Origin: Balaenoptera acutorostrata
Lineage: Eukaryota; Chordata; Mammalia; Artiodactyla; Balaenopteridae
Direction of reading: 5' to 3'
Assembly: GCF_949987535.1 (NCBI RefSeq)
Contig: NC_080065.1
Coordinates: forward strand, 38,417,239-38,481,238
DNA length: 64,000 nucleotides
A program made the translations under genes and the position numbers. Below the pieces are notes generated by a model that saw only the letters and a program-made list of their open reading frames with translations, did not search any database and was not told the DNA's origin. This document shows positions 23,601 through 35,010 of the stretch, in pieces (position 1 is the first letter of the stretch; each line of letters begins with the position of its first letter).

Positions 23601-24501
23601 TAGCTATAAACTTCCCTCTTAGAACCGCTTTTGCTGCATCCCATAGGTTTTGGGTCGTCGTGTTTTCATTGTCATTTGTCTCTAGGTATTTTTTTATTTC
23701 CTGTTTGATTCCTTCAGTGATCTCTTGGTTATTTAGTAACGTATTGTTTAGCCTCCATGTGTTTGTCTTTTTTACGTTTTTTTCCCTGTGATTCATTTCT
23801 AATCTCATAGCGTTGTGGTCAGAAAAGATGCTTGATATGATTTCAATTTTCTTAAATTTACTGAGGCTTGATTTGTGACCCAAGATGTGATCTATCCTGG
23901 AGAATGTTCCGTGTGCACTTGAGAAGAATGTGTAATCTGCCGTTTTTGGATGGAATGTCCTATATATATCAATTAAATCTATCTGGTCTATTGTGTCATT
24001 TAAAGCTTCTGTTTCCTTATTTATTTTCATTTTGGATGATCTGTCCATTGGTGTAAGTGAGGTGTTAAAGTCCCCCACTATTATTGTGTTACTGTCGATT
24101 TCCTCTTTTATAGCTGTTAGCAGTTGCCTTATGTATTGAGGTGCTCCTATGTTGGGTGCATATATATTTATAATTGTTATATCTTCTTCTTGGATTGATC
24201 CCTGGATCATTATGTAGTGTCCTTCCTTGTCTCTTGTAACATTCTTTATTTTAAAGTCTATTTTATCTGATATGAGTATAGCTACTCCAGCTTTCTTTTG
24301 ATTTCCATTTGCATGGAATATCTTTTTCCATCCCCTCACTTTCAGTCTGTATGTGTCCCTAGGTCTGAAGTGGGTCTCTTGTAGACAGCATATATATGGG
24401 TCTTGTTTTTGTATCCATTCAGCCAGTCTATGTCTTTTGGTTGGGGCATTTAATCCATTCACGTTTAAGGTAATTATCGATATGTATGTTCCTATGACCA
24501 T
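20683..24501 (-). CDS. ORF2p: LINE-1 ORF2p: endonuclease / reverse transcriptase
   Basis: 1,272 codons without a break, against 1,275 in human L1. It nicks target DNA and copies L1 RNA by target-primed reverse transcription. The N-terminal APE-type endonuclease keeps every catalytic residue I could align: N13, E42 (LQETH), D144 (GDFNT), D204 (RIDHILG) and H229 (SDHNA). The reverse transcriptase has motif A ([14 protein letters not shown]) and the active-site FADDMILY near residue 700. The C-terminal Cys motif C-x3-C-x7-H-x4-C is complete (CWRGC...LLHCWWEC) near residue 1,140. The start Met lies 58 bp after ORF1, normal L1 spacing, so translation would rely on reinitiation or unconventional initiation. 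Nothing truncates it; whether it is active is untested. Confidence 0.95.
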   Translation of the reverse strand: MVIGTYISIITLNVNGLNAPTKRHRLAEWIQKQDPYICCLQETHFRPRDTYRLKVRGWKKIFHANGNQKKAGVAILISDKIDFKIKNVTRDKEGHYIMIQGSIQEEDITIINIYAPNIGAPQYIRQLLTAIKEEIDSNTIIVGDFNTSLTPMDRSSKMKINKETEALNDTIDQIDLIDIYRTFHPKTADYTFFSSAHGTFSRIDHILGHKSSLSKFKKIEIISSIFSDHNAMRLEMNHREKNVKKTNTWRLNNTLLNNQEITEGIKQEIKKYLETNDNENTTTQNLWDAAKAVLRGKFIAIQAYLKKQEKSQVNNLTLHLKKLEKEEQTKPKVSRRKEIIKIRAEINEIETKKTIAKINKTKSWFFEKINKIDKPLARLIKKKRERTQINKIRNEKGEVTTDTAEIQNILRDYYKQLYANKMDNLEEMDKFLERYNLPRLNQEETENINRPITSNEIETVIKNLPTNKSPGPDGFTGEFYQTFREELTPILLKLFQKIAEEGTLPNSFYEATITLIPKPDKDTTKKENYRPISLMNIDAKILNKILANRIQQHIKRIIHHDQVGFIPGMQGFFNIRKSINVIHHINKLKNKNHMIISIDAEKAFDKIQHPFLIKTLQKVGIEGTYLNIIKAIYDKPTANIILNGEKLKAFPLRSGTRQGCPLSPLLFNIVLEVLATAIREEKEIKGIQIGKEEVKLSLFADDMILYIENPKTATRKLLELINEYGKVAGYKINAQKSLAFLYTNDEKSEREIMETLPFTIATKRIKYLGINLPRETKDLYAENYKTLMKEIKDDTNRWRDIPCSWIGRINIVKMSILPKAIYRFNAIPIKLPMAFFTELEQIILKFVWRHKRPRIAKAVLRQKNGAGGIRLPDFRLYYKATVIKTIWYWHKNRNIDQWNKIESPEINPRTYGQLIYDKGGKDIQWRKDSLFNKWCWENWTATCKRMKLEYSLTPYTKINSKWIRDLNIRLATIKLLEENIGRTLFDINHSKIFFDPPPRVMEIKTKINKWDLMKLQSFCTAKETINKTKRQPSEWEKIFANESTDKGLISKIYKQLIQLNIKETNTPIQKWAEDLNRHFSKEDIQTATKHMKRCSTSLIIREMQIKTTMRYHLTPVRMGIIRKSTNNKCWRGCGEKGTLLHCWWECKLIQPLWRTIWRFLKKLKIELPYDPAIPLLGIYPEKTVIQKDTCTRMFIAALFTIARSWKQPKCPSTDEWIKKLWYIYTMEYYSAIKRNEIESFVETWMDLETVIQSEVSQKEKNKYRILMHVCGT

Positions 24502-24559
24502 TTTCTTAATTGTTTTGGGTTTGTTTTTGTAGGTCCTTTTCTTCTCTTGTGTTTCCCAC

Positions 24560-25465
24560 TTAGAGAAGTTCCTTTAGCATTTGTTGTAGAGCTGGTTTGG
24601 TGGTGCTGAATTCTCGTAGCTTTTGCTTGTCTGTAAAGCTTTTGCTTTCTCCATCAAATCTAAATGAGATCCTTGCTGGGTAGAGTAATCTTGGTTGTAG
24701 GTTCTTCCCTTTCATCACTTTAAGTATTTCATGCCACTCCCTTCTGGCTTGCAGAGTTTCTGCTGAGAAATCAGCTGTTAACCTTATGGGGGTTCCCTTG
24801 TATGTTATTTGTCGTTTTTCCCTTGCTGCTTTCAATAATTTTTCTTTGTCTTTAATTTTTGCCACTTTGATTACTATGTGTCTCGGCGTGTTTCTCCTTG
24901 GGTTTATTCTGTATGGGACTCTCTGCGCTTCCTGGACTTGGGTGGCTATTTCCTTTCCCATGTTAGGGAAGTTTTCGATTATAATCTCTTCAAATATTTT
25001 CTCTGGTCCTTTCTCTCTCTCTTCTCCTTCTGGGACCCCTATAATGCGAATGTTGTTGCGTTTAATGTTGTCCCAGAGGTCTCTTAGGCTGTCTTCATTT
25101 CTTTTTAGTCTTTTTTCTTTAGTCTGTTCCGCAGCAGTGAATTCCACCATTCTGTCTTCCAGGTCACTTATCCGTTCTTCTGCCTCAGTTATTCTGCTAT
25201 TGATTCCTTCTAGTGTAGTTTTCATTTCAGTTATTGTATTAGTCGTCTCTGTTTGTTTGTTCTTTAATTCTTCTAGGTCTTTGTTAATCATTTCTTGCAT
25301 CTTCTCAATCTTTGCCTCCATTCTTATTCCGAGGTCCTGGATCATCTTCACCATCAATATTCTGAATTCTTTTTCTGGAAGGTTGCCTATCTCCACTTCA
25401 TTTAGTTGTTTTTCTGGGGTTTTTTCTTGTTCCTTCATCTGGTACATAGCCCTCTGCCTTTTCAT
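24560..25465 (-). CDS. ORF1p: LINE-1 ORF1p: RNA-binding trimeric chaperone
   Basis: 301 codons, uninterrupted; human ORF1p has 338. It coats L1 RNA in cis to form the ribonucleoprotein needed for retrotransposition. Residues about 35-125 form a heptad-rich coiled coil ([27 protein letters not shown]). An RRM follows ([12 protein letters not shown], about 135-235), and then the C-terminal domain with [17 protein letters not shown] and [11 protein letters not shown]. These are the standard L1 ORF1 landmarks in the standard order. The chosen Met is the first in frame, just after the 5' UTR; the N-terminus is short but otherwise complete. The long open frame on the opposite strand (24786-25484) is a shadow of this gene. 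Confidence 0.93.
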   Translation of the reverse strand: MKRQRAMYQMKEQEKTPEKQLNEVEIGNLPEKEFRILMVKMIQDLGIRMEAKIEKMQEMINKDLEELKNKQTETTNTITEMKTTLEGINSRITEAEERISDLEDRMVEFTAAEQTKEKRLKRNEDSLRDLWDNIKRNNIRIIGVPEGEEREKGPEKIFEEIIIENFPNMGKEIATQVQEAQRVPYRINPRRNTPRHIVIKVAKIKDKEKLLKAAREKRQITYKGTPIRLTADFSAETLQARREWHEILKVMKGKNLQPRLLYPARISFRFDGESKSFTDKQKLREFSTTKPALQQMLKELL

Positions 25466-26395
25466 CTTCTCTGTCTTTCTGTAACTGTGGTTTTTGGTCC
25501 ACAGGCTGCAGGATTGTAGTTTTTCTTGCTTCTGTTGTCTGCCCTCTGGTGGTTGAGGCTATCTAAGAGGCTTGATGGGAGGCTCTGGTGGTGGGTAGAG
25601 CTGACTGTTGCTGTGGTGGTCAGAGCTCAGTAAAACCTTAATCCACTTGACTGTTGATGGGTGGGGCTGGGTTCCCTCCCTGTTGCTGTGGCGATCAGAG
25701 CCCAGTAAAACCTTAATCCACTTGACTGTTGATGGGTGGGGCTGGGTTCCCTCCCTGTTGGTTGTTTTGCCTGAGGCAACCCAACACTGGAGCCTACCCG
25801 TGCTCTTTGGTGGGGTTAATGGCAGACTCTGGGAGGGCTCACGCCAAGGAGAACTTCCCAGGACCTCTGCTGCCAGTGTCCTTATCCCCACGGTGAAACA
25901 GAGCCACCACTCGCCTCTGCAGGAGACCCCCCAACACCAGCAGGTACGTCTGGTTCAGTCTCCCCCAGGGTCACTGCTCCTTCCCCTGGGTCCCGATGCA
26001 CACATTACTTTGTGTGTGCCCTCCAAGAGTGGGGTCTCTGTTTCCCCCAGTCCTGTCACAGTCCTGCAATCAATTCCCACTAGACTTCAAAGTCTGATTC
26101 TCTAGGAATTCCTCCTCCCTTTGCCGGACCCCCAGGTTGGGAAGCCTGAGGTGGGGCTCAGAACCTTCACTCCAGTGGGTGGACTTCTGTGGTATAAGTG
26201 TTCGCCAGTCTGTGAGTCACCCACCCAGCAGTTATGGGATTTGATTTTACTCTGATTGCGCCCCTCCTACCGTCTCACTGTGGCTTCTCCTCTTTCCTTG
26301 GACGTGGGGTGTCCTCCTTGGTGAAGTCCAGGGTCTTCCTGTCAATGATTGTCCAGCAGCCAGTTGTGATTCTGGTGCTCTCGCAAGAGGGAGTC
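25466..26395 (-). promoter_or_regulatory. L1 5' UTR with internal promoter
   Basis: 930 bp, G+C-richer than the flanks, starting (minus strand) gactccctcttgcgagagca directly at the target duplication. In L1 the 5' UTR carries an internal RNA polymerase II promoter; the position is established knowledge, and activity here is inferred. It includes two tandem 75-bp units (25606-25680 and 25681-25755) that differ at only a few bases. Its sequence does not resemble the 5' UTRs of the two other long L1s in the window. Confidence 0.75.
25606..25755. repeat. 75-bp tandem duplication in the L1 5' UTR
   Basis: Both copies start tgttgctgtgg and end gggttccctccc. Differences include ggtggtcagagctcag against ggcgatcagagcccag. 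The period is a multiple of three, so frames on either strand remain open through it. Confidence 0.93.
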
Positions 26396-26408
26396 CTCAA
26401 TAATTTTT
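26396..26408 (+). repeat. Right target-site duplication of the young L1
   Basis: ctcaataattttt, an exact match to 19379-19391, immediately next to the L1 5' end. The next bases, aagagtac, complete the TTTTT/AA target. Confidence 0.88.
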
Positions 26409-28799
26409 AAGAGTACAAAAGGGATACTGAAACCAAAAAAAGGGAGAACCGCTATTATAATAGAAACTCCTAATTTTGGTGGATAGTTGTGTCTTTCCAT
26501 TGCTAAGACTATATGAATATATAAAAGGGACCTAGCACAAATGAATTTTGATGTGAGAGACAAGCAGGGAAAATTGTGAATTAGTGAATGAGAGTCATGT
26601 TGTGAAGAGCAGGCCAGAGAGATGCACCGCGAGGTTAATTCTGGAAGGACATCGGTGTTAAAAGATGTTGAGGCTTTGTGGGAGCCCCAATAAGATGGAA
26701 GAGGCAGAAAATACATTTTTATGCATGTTTTATATATGTGTTTGGTATCCTGCACTACCTTCTCTGCTAGAAAATGAAAAAGAAACTCTAAATAAAATAA
26801 TACACATATAATAGTGTTTGGAGTATATAATATCTGTCTGCCTTTACCCACATTGCTTGAAATAAATAAGGTAGAGGTAGGTGGAACCCAAATTAAAGGT
26901 CACCTGTCTCCCTACAAAATAAAATCGACATCTTGAGGCAATGTCCTCTTGGAAGACATAGGAGGGTCTAAAATTTTTATTCAGGCTAAAACTTTTATTC
27001 AAAAAAACTTAACTTACTCTTGAGAGCTGCATTATCTCTCTGCAATACTACGTTAATCAGATGGAAAAATAGGTGATTTCCCAGTGTGGGTGATTCCAAG
27101 TTTCTAAGGCAAAACAGAACTATTTGCACTTGAACCTGAAAACCTCCCAGTGGATCACTGAAACTACAGCAATACGTTACTGAGGCATAGACCACTTACA
27201 GACTGCTGTACTCTGAGTACCAGGAAAAAGGCAAAAGAAGTTTTGAGCTCCATAGATAGAGGTCAAGGATTCTAAGGAGTAAAACTTACGCAATCTGCCA
27301 TTAGAACAGCCTCTCAACTGCTGTTAACTCTAATTCTACATGCGTCTAACACATTTGCTGATATAATGCTTAGGTCACAGCACCTACAACAGAAGCAGAA
27401 AAGTTAGAATTAGAAGGTCAAGAAAAGGAAGAACCCAGGGCAGGCACCCTAATAAGAGGTGCCATTTATTTCTTGCATTCCATATGCCTTCACGTATATT
27501 TCCTGTAATCCTGATAATCCTAAAGGTAAATGCTCTTCTTCCAGTTTACATGTGAAAGACATCTGGCCTTAGAGTTTGAGTAACATTCCTGACTCTATAC
27601 AACACACCCAGACCTGGGTAGGGATCCTCGCTGAGTACAAATCACAGAGGTCAATGTTTACATCCATACATTACAGCATTTTTCCTCCTCCCAAATGGGC
27701 TTCTCATCAAAAATTATTTAGAAACAAAATATATAGACAGGGTTTTGAGATAAAAATATCATGCATTCAATACTTAAATGTTGTGACTCCATAAATTCTA
27801 ATTACCAAAATAAAAGATATTCGTTAAAATGTGTTCATTCTTTCTCTCTGATCTTTTTTTGTTGCATCTTCCCTCATAGAAGGAATTCAGAGAAAAGCTA
27901 TTTAAAGAAAGAATCAGAGGATTTTAATGAAGCCATGTTTTTAAAAGGCTGCTTTTATTTTAACTAATTAGATATATTTCAGAATTAGGTCAGAAATAAT
28001 TCCTCTCCAAAGACTTAACAAAACCAGAATTTCTAGAGTTCATTAAGGAGAGGGTAACAACCTCCAGTAAGATGCTTTGGAGAAAAGATAGTTGAGTGGC
28101 CCAAGGGGATCTAAGCTTCCTTTGAAAATGTCTCAAACAAGAGCAGGCAGGAGTGGGGCACAGGGGAGGGGGCAACATGGAGGAGGGGATGGCTGTGTGG
28201 GCTTATTTCTTTCTTTAAGGAAAAAATTCTCTTTTAGTGGCTATTTTCCTTCCTTGTGTCTCAGGAAACCACTGGTCATTTCTAAGTCCTCTATTTCCCA
28301 AACCCCTTCTCTTCTCTCCATCCTCTTCCTCTCCCCTACCTCCCCTCCCCTTTCCTTCTCTATCTCCTCCCCTCCTACCTCTTCTAACTTGTTGTTTACT
28401 TTCCTTTCCTCCATTCTTTTATTCTTTGTACATTTTTCTCTTCATTACTATTTCTTCTTTCCTTTTGTTCCACTGTTTTCTTGACATCTTTATTATTTAA
28501 GGAAATACTCCAAAGAACAATGCTTTCCTCCCAAATATCACATCATCCTAGAGTTTGGCCAGACCTTAAAGAAGGGGCCCTGAGCTGCCTTCTGCTCTCC
28601 TCAAAGAAATAAGAATTTCATCAGGGAACCACAGGTTACCTGCTTTCATCTTATAACACTCTAGCATAAAATTCATCTTTATCCTTCAAGACTGCAGACT
28701 GTACATTTCAAATATAACGACCTCCTCTATAAATGTAGCAAATTCAACTCTTGTTTTTGCAAAGAATCTCAAAAGCACAAATAGCGAATGTATGTAGCT
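26409..28799. other. Intergenic; weak MIR trace and pyrimidine tract
   Basis: Unique DNA. 27440-27610 has a faint MIR-like order (tgccatttatttcttgca, gtaatcctgataatccta, agtttacatgtgaaaga) but is too diverged to be sure. The 169-codon minus-strand frame at 26342-26851 straddles the L1 boundary and cannot be an old gene. Confidence 0.4.
28290..28490. repeat. Polypyrimidine (CT-rich) tract
   Basis: About 200 bp of nearly uninterrupted C and T on the plus strand (cctcccctcccctttccttc and similar). The overlapping Ser/Pro/Leu/Phe-rich open frames (28092-28500) are a product of this composition. Confidence 0.85.
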
Positions 28800-28945
28800 A
28801 AATTTCTGTAAGCTCAGTGAGGGCAGGGACCATGTTGTTCCTTTTATGTATTTATTTCTCTGGCCATTATATATGCAGAGTCTACACCATATCAGGCACA
28901 TCAAAGACCATCCATATTTAGGCTAAAAGAATGAATGAGTGCAAA
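28800..28945 (+). mobile_element. L2 3' end fragment
   Basis: tgtaagctcagtgagggcag, ggaccatgttgttcc, atatcaggcacatcaaag and a closing gaatgaatgagtgc follow the L2 3' end (gagggcagggac...ggcaca...gaatgaatg). Ancient LINE remnant. Confidence 0.7.
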
Positions 28946-29904
28946 ATTCTATAATTTGACCATCTATAATTCTTAATTCAGACCAAAACACTAAAGAAAT
29001 TTTAAACCAGAAGAACTTGGATAATAGTTCTGAAAAGGAATTGATTTGATCTTTTGTTTTATTTATTGTTTCTTTGCTCTTTATTTTAATGGAAGAATCT
29101 AAAGGGTAAAAATTATATATAATAAAATTTCACTTAACCAGAGAATGGGAATATATACTTAATTGTACTTTTGGGGGAAAAGAGGAATGTAAAAGACAAA
29201 AAGCAAATAGAGGGATATTGAAAAAAAAATCTGAACTCTGAGGCTGTTTTGAAGTTAATATGCAAACCAACACCTACTCCAATATGCATCTATATCCAGA
29301 GATCACTGGCTAATGCACAGGGAGGTAAAATCTCTATAGCTCCATAGCTAGGTTGCCTGCTCGAAAGAATTTCCCCTTCTCTGCTGTGTGCATGTCTGTA
29401 TGTGCACTGCCTTGCTGACTGACTACATGAATGTGAGTGTGTCTTTTTGTCAAACGAATATCAAAATCCTCACCTTACATTACCTATCTCTATTTTAAGA
29501 GGGTTTTTCCCCAGCCCTATCTATCTCTCTGAATCCACCCAGAAAAGTACACAAATCTAAAAGAAGAAGGTGCTTGGTGGCTGTGAAATCCCCAAGTCAA
29601 AGAGAATAATGATTAATATTTATTTTCTTGTCCTCAGGAATGAACAGAAAACCAGCACAGTGGTATAGTACCTGCTTGCTAGTTTTCATAAAAATAAAAT
29701 CATAGAGGGAAAAGACACTTGAATCTATCTGCCAATAAGTTCACAAACAGCTACAGAAAAAAGTTACTACAAGTGTCAACATGAAGAAAGAAGATAATTT
29801 GACTACGGAAGCAATTGGTTTAAAGGTAAAATATAAGGACCTCTTGAATTCATAAATACATAAAAATATATTCTTTTTTTCTTTTTAAATCGTTAAAGCT
29901 AGTA
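28946..29904. other. Intergenic, no recognised feature
   Basis: AT-rich; no gene, RNA or confident repeat seen. Confidence 0.45.
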
Positions 29905-30359
29905 CTGTAAACAGAAAAGAGAACAAAGTTTTATTAAAATTTGCTTTGAATAACACTGCAATGAACATGGAGCAGATATCTCCTTCAGATAGTGATTTCA
30001 TTTGTTTCCAATAAATACCCATGATTGGAATTGCTGGATCATATGGTAGTCCTATTTTTAACTTTTTTGAGGAACCTCCATACTCTTTTCCATAGTGGCT
30101 GCACCAATTTTCATTCCCACCAACAGTGCACAAGGGTTCCCTTTTCTCCACATCCTTGCCAACACTTGTTATTTCTTGTCTTTTTGATAATAGCTATTCT
30201 AACAGGGGTGGGGTGATATATCATTGTGGGTTTTTTCTTTTTTTTTTTTTTTCATTGGGATTTTGATTTGCAGTTCCCTATTAGAGATGTTGAGCATCTT
30301 TTCATGTGTTTCTTGGCCATCTGTATGTCTTTCTTCTTTGGAAAAATCTCTCTTCAGGT
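29905..30359 (-). mobile_element. Old L1 ORF2 fragment, part 1 (interrupted)
   Basis: Reverse complement of the ORF2 C-terminal region (atgattggaattgctggatc, ttgaggaacctccatact, gatgttgagcatcttttcat). It is more diverged than the L1 copies around it. It stops at the L1 insertion at 30377 and resumes at 38068. Confidence 0.88.
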
Positions 30360-30376
30360 CCTCTGCTCATATTTTT
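30360..30376 (+). repeat. Left TSD of the second long L1
   Basis: cctctgctcatattttt, paired with cctctgcctacgttttt at 38051-38067. Four of 17 bases differ, so this insertion is older than the one at 19392. After the right copy comes aatcag, giving the TTTTT/AA target. Confidence 0.75.
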
Positions 30377-32466
30377 TTTGTTTGTTTTTTTAACATCTTT
30401 ATTGGAGTATAATTGCCTTACAATGGTGTGTTAGTTTCTGCTGTAAAACAAAGTGAATCGGCTATACATATACATATATCCCATTATCTCCTCCCTCTTG
30501 CATCTCCCTCCAACCTTCCCTATCCACCAATCTAGGTGGACATAAAGCACCAAGATGATCTCCTTGTGCTATGCGGCTGCTTCCTACTAGATATCTATTT
30601 TACATTTGGTAGTGTATATATATCCATGCAACTGCCACTCTCTCACTTTGTCCCAGCTTACCCTTCCCCATCCCCGTGTCCTCAGATCTATTCATTACGT
30701 CTGTGTCTTTATTCCTATCCTGCCCTTAGGTTCTTCACAACGGTTTTTGTTTTTTTGTTTTTTTGTTTTTTTTTAGATTCCATATATATGTGTAGCATAC
30801 AGTACTTGTTTTTCTCTTTCTAACTTACTTCACTCTGTATGACAGACTCTAGGTCCATCTATCTCACTACAAATAACTCAATTTTGTTTCTTTTCTTTTT
30901 ATGGTTGAGTAATATTCCATTGTATATATGTACCACATCTTCTTTATCCATTCATTTGTTGATGGACACTTAGGTTGCTTCCATGGCCTGGCTATTGTAA
31001 ATAGTGCTGCAATGAACATTGTGGTACATGACTCTTCTTGAATTATGGTTTTCTCAGGGTATATGCCCAGTAGTGGGGTTGCTGGGTCATACGGTAGTTC
31101 TATTATTAGTTTTTTAAGGAACCTCCATACTGTTCTCCATAGTGGCTGTATCAATTTACATTCCCACCAACAGTACAAGAGAGTTCCCTTTTCTCCACAC
31201 CCTCTCCAGCATTTACTGTTTATAGATTTTTTGATGATGGCCATTCTGACTGGTGTGAGGTGATACCTCATTGTAGTTTTGATTTACATTTCTCTAATGA
31301 TTAGTGATGTTGAGCATCCTTTCATGTGTTTGTTGACAATCTGTATGTCTTCGTTGGAGAAATGTCTGTTTAGGTCTTCTGCCCATTTTTGGATTGGGTT
31401 CTTTGTTTATTTGATATTGAGCTGCATGAGCTTCTTGTGTATTTTCTAGATTAATCCTTTGTCATTTGCTTCATTTGCAAATATTTTCTCCCATTGTGAG
31501 GGTTGTCTTTTCGTCTTGTTTATGGTTTCCTTTGCTGTGCAAAAGCTTTTAAGTTTCATTAGGTCCCATTTGTTTATTTTTGTTTTTATTTCCATTTCTC
31601 TAGGAGGTGGGTCAAAAAAGATCTTGCTGTGATTTATGTCATAGAGTGTTCTGCCTATGTTTTCCTCTAGGAGTTTTATAGTGTCTGGCCTTACATTTAG
31701 GTCTTTAATCCATTTTGAATTTATTTTTGTGTATGGTGTTAGGAAGTGTTCTAATTTCATTCCTTTACATGTAGCTGTCCAGTTTTCCCAGCACTACTTA
31801 TTGAAGATGCTGTCTTTTCTCCTTTGTATATTCTTGCCTCCTTTATCAAAGATAAGGTGACCATATGTGCATGGGTTTATATCTGGGCTTTCTATCCTGT
31901 TCCATTGATCAATATTTCTGTTTTTGTGCCAGTACCATACTGTCTTGATTACTGTAGCTTTGTAGTATAGTCTGAAGTCAGGGAGCCTGATTCCTCCAGC
32001 TCCGTTTTTCTTTGTCAAGATTGCTTTGGCTATTCGGGATCCTTTGTGTTTCTATACATATTGTGAATTTTTTTGTTCTATTTCTGTGAAAAATACCAGT
32101 GGTACTTTGATAGGGATTGCATTGAATCTGTATATTGCTATGGGTAGTATAGTCATTTTCACAATGTTGATTCTTCCAATCCAAGAACATGGTATATCTC
32201 TCCATCTGTTTGTATCATCTTTAATTTCTTTCATCAGTGTCTTACAGTTTTCTGCATACAAGTCTTTCTTCTCCTTAGGTAGGTTTGTTCCTAGGCATTT
32301 TATTCTTTTTGTTGCAGTGGTAAATGGGAGTGTTTCATTAACTTCTCTTTCAGATTTTTCATCATTAGTGTATAGGAATGCAAGAGATTTCTGTGCATTA
32401 ATTTTGTGTACTGCTACTTTACCAAATTCATTGATTAGCTCTAGTAGTTTTCTGCTGGCACTTTTA

Positions 32467-32600
32467 GGATTCTCTATGTATAGAATCATGTCATCTGCAA
32501 ACAGTGACAGGTTTATGTCTTCTTTTCTGAGTTGGATTCTCTATGTATAGAATCATGTCATCTGCAAACAGTGACAGGTTTATGTCTTCTTTTCTGAGTT
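32467..32600. repeat. 67-bp tandem duplication over the FADD motif
   Basis: Copies 32467-32533 and 32534-32600 are identical to my reading; both start ggattctctatgtatagaat. The base following the second copy begins ggattcctttt, so a 6-bp homology (ggattc) borders the event. 67 is not a multiple of three, hence the frameshift. Confidence 0.95.
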
Positions 32601-33842
32601 GGATTCCTTTTATTTCTTTTTCTTCTCTGATTTCTGTGGCTAAAACTTCCAAAACTATGTTGAATAATAGTGGTGAGAGTGCACAGCCTTGTCTTGTTCC
32701 TGATCTTAGAGGAAATGCTTTCAGTTTTTCAGCATTGAGAACGATGTTAGCTGTCGGTTTGTCATATATGGCCTTTATTATGTTGAGGTAAGTTCCCTCT
32801 ATGCCTACTTTCTGGAGGGTTTTTATCATAAATGTGTGTTGAATTTGTTTGAAAGCTTTGTAAGCATCTATTGAGATGATCATATGGTTTTCTCCTTCAA
32901 TTTGTTAATGTGGTTTATCACATTGATTGATTTGCGTATGCTGAAGAATCCTTGCATTCCTGGAATAAACCCCACTTGATCATAGTGTATGATCCTTTTA
33001 ATGTGCTGTTGGATTCTGTTTGCTAGTATTCTGTGGAGGATTTTTGCATCTATGGTCATCAGTGATATTGGCCTGTAGTTTTCTTTTTTTGTGACATCTT
33101 TGTCTGGTTTTGGTATCAGGGTGATGGTGGCCTTGTAGAATGAGTTTGGGAGTGTTCCTCCCTCTGCTTTATTTTGGAAGAATTTGAGAAGGATAGGTGT
33201 TTGCTCTTCTCAAAATGTTTGATATAATTTGCCTGTGAAGCCATCTGGTCCTGCACTTTTGTTTGTTGGAAGATTTTTAATCACAGTTTCAATTTCAGTG
33301 CTTGTGATTGGTCTGTTTATATTTTCTATTTCTTCCTGGTTCAGTCTCAGAAGGTTGTACTTTTGTAAGAATTTGTCCATTTCTTCCAGGTTGTCCATTT
33401 TATTGGCATATAGTTGCTTGTAGTAATCGCTCATGATCCTTTGTATTTCTGCAGTGTCAGTTGTTACTTCTCCTTTTTCATTTCTGATTCTATTGATTGG
33501 AGTCTTTTCCCTTTTTTTTCTTGATGAGTCTGGCTAATGGTTTATCCATTTTTTTTTATCTTCTCAAAGAACCAGCTTTTAATTTTATTGATCTTTGCAA
33601 TCTTTTCCTTCATTTCTTTCTCATTTATTTCTGATCTGATTTTTATGATTTCTTTCCTTCTGCTAACTCTGGGGGATTTTTGTTCTTCTTTCTCTAATTG
33701 CTTTAGGTGTAAAGTTAGGTTGTTTATTTGAGATGTTTCTTGTTTCTTGAGGTAGGATTGTATTGCTATAAACGTCCCTCTTAGAACTGCTTTTGCTGCA
33801 TTCCATAGGTTTTGGATCATTGTGTTTTCATTGTTATTTGTT

Positions 33843-34147
33843 TCTAGGTATTTTTTTTTAATTTATTTATGGCTGTGTTGGGTCTTCGTTTCTGTGCGAG
33901 GGCTTTCTCTAGTTGCGGCAAGTGGGGGCCACTCTTCATCACGGTGCGCGGGCCTCTCACTGTCGTGGCCTCTCTTGTTGCGGAGCACAGGCTTCAGACG
34001 CGCAGGCTCAGCAATTGTGGCTCACGGGCCAAGTCGCTCCACGGCATGTGGGATCCTCCCAGACCAGGGCTCGAACCCGTGTCCCCTGCATTAGCAGGCA
34101 GATTCTCAACCACTGCGCCACCAGGGAAGCCCTCTAGGTATTTTTTT
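33843..34147 (-). mobile_element. CHR-type SINE nested in the second L1
   Basis: The body is 33858-34132, minus strand (plus strand ends cgccaccagggaagccc). B box and A box are legible on the minus strand. Duplications tctaggtattttttt at 33843-33857 and 34133-34147 are identical. The target TTTT/ATTT fits L1 endonuclease. It dates the host L1 as older than this SINE's activity. Confidence 0.95.
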
Positions 34148-35010
34148 ATTTCCTCTTTGATTTCTTCAGTGATCTCTTGGTTATTTAGTAGTGTATTCTT
34201 TAGCCTCCATGTGTTTGTATTTTTTACAGAATTTTTCCTGCAGTTGATATCTAGTCTCTTATCATTGTGGTCAGAAAACATACTTGATTAATTTCAATTT
34301 TCTTAAATTTACCAAAGCTTGATTTGTGACCTAAGATATGATCTATCCTGAAGAATGTTCCATTAGAACTTGAGAAGAAAGTGTATTCTGTTGTTTTTGG
34401 ATGGAATGTCCTATAAATATCAATTAAGTCCATCTTGTTTAATGTATCATTTATAGCTTGTGTTTCCTTATTTTTTTTCATTTTGGGTGGTCTGTCCACT
34501 GGTGAATGTGGGGTGTTGAAGTCCCCTACTATGATTGTGTTACTGTCAATATCCACTTTTATGGCTGTTAGCATTTGCCTTATATATTGAGATGCTCCTC
34601 TGTTGGGTGCATAAATATTTACAATTTTATATCTTCTTCTTGGATTGATCCCTTGATCATTATGTAGTGTACTTCCTTGTCTCTTGTAATAGTCTTTATT
34701 TTAAAGTCTGTCTTGTCTGATATGAGAATTGCTACTCCAGGTTTCTTTTGATTTCCATTTGCATGGAATATCTTTTTCCATCCTCTCACTTTCAGTCTGT
34801 ATGTGTCCCTAGGTCTGAAGTCGGTCTCTTGTAGACAGCATATATATGGGCCTTTTTTTTTGTATCCATTCAGCCAGTCTATGTCTTTTGGTTGGAGCAT
34901 TTAATCCATTTACATTTATGGTAATTATCAATATGTATGTTCCTATTACCATTTTCTTAATTGTTTTGGGTTTGTTATTGTAGGTCTTTTCCTTTTCTTG
35001 TGTTTCCTAC

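Larger units (their letters stand above)
19392..26395 (-). mobile_element. Young, apparently full-length L1 with 3' transduction
   Basis: One 7.0-kb insertion between exact 13-bp duplications. Plus-strand order: poly(T) 19392-19401; about 1.07 kb of non-L1 DNA 19402-20476; an A-rich end (T-rich on this strand) 20477-20494; then L1 3' UTR, ORF2 (20683-24501), ORF1 (24560-25465) and a 930-bp 5' UTR starting at 26395. The right-hand duplication abuts the 5' end with no filler. The left-hand one abuts a poly(A) that follows the extra DNA, not the L1 end. That places the extra DNA inside the inserted RNA copy. Both frames are open, so the element could be recently active; activity is inference. 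Confidence 0.88.
30850..34952 (-). pseudogene. L1 ORF2 pseudogene
   Basis: Recognisable ORF2p pieces are spread over several frames (34619-34900, 34251-34574, 33542-33820, 33210-33434, 32491-32883, 32052-32489, 31794-32018, 31446-31760, 30867-31271). Endonuclease motifs GDFNT and RIDHILG survive. The reverse-transcriptase [12 protein letters not shown] occurs twice because of a 67-bp duplication, which shifts the frame. A CHR SINE (33858-34132) breaks it in the segment between the endonuclease and reverse-transcriptase domains. The C-terminal CWRGC...YCWWEC has Tyr (LLYCWW) where the intact copy has the His of the Cys/His motif. Dead. Confidence 0.93.

Noticed and set aside
24786..25484. 232-codon plus-strand open frame
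   Set aside because: Antisense shadow of the intact L1 ORF1; its composition is set by the sense coding sequence.
26342..26851. 169-codon minus-strand open frame
   Set aside because: It crosses the L1 5' end and target duplication into flanking DNA, so it was created by the insertion; no domain seen.
28092..28500. 130- and 87-codon Ser/Pro/Leu/Phe-rich frames
   Set aside because: By-product of the polypyrimidine tract; low complexity, two frames at once.
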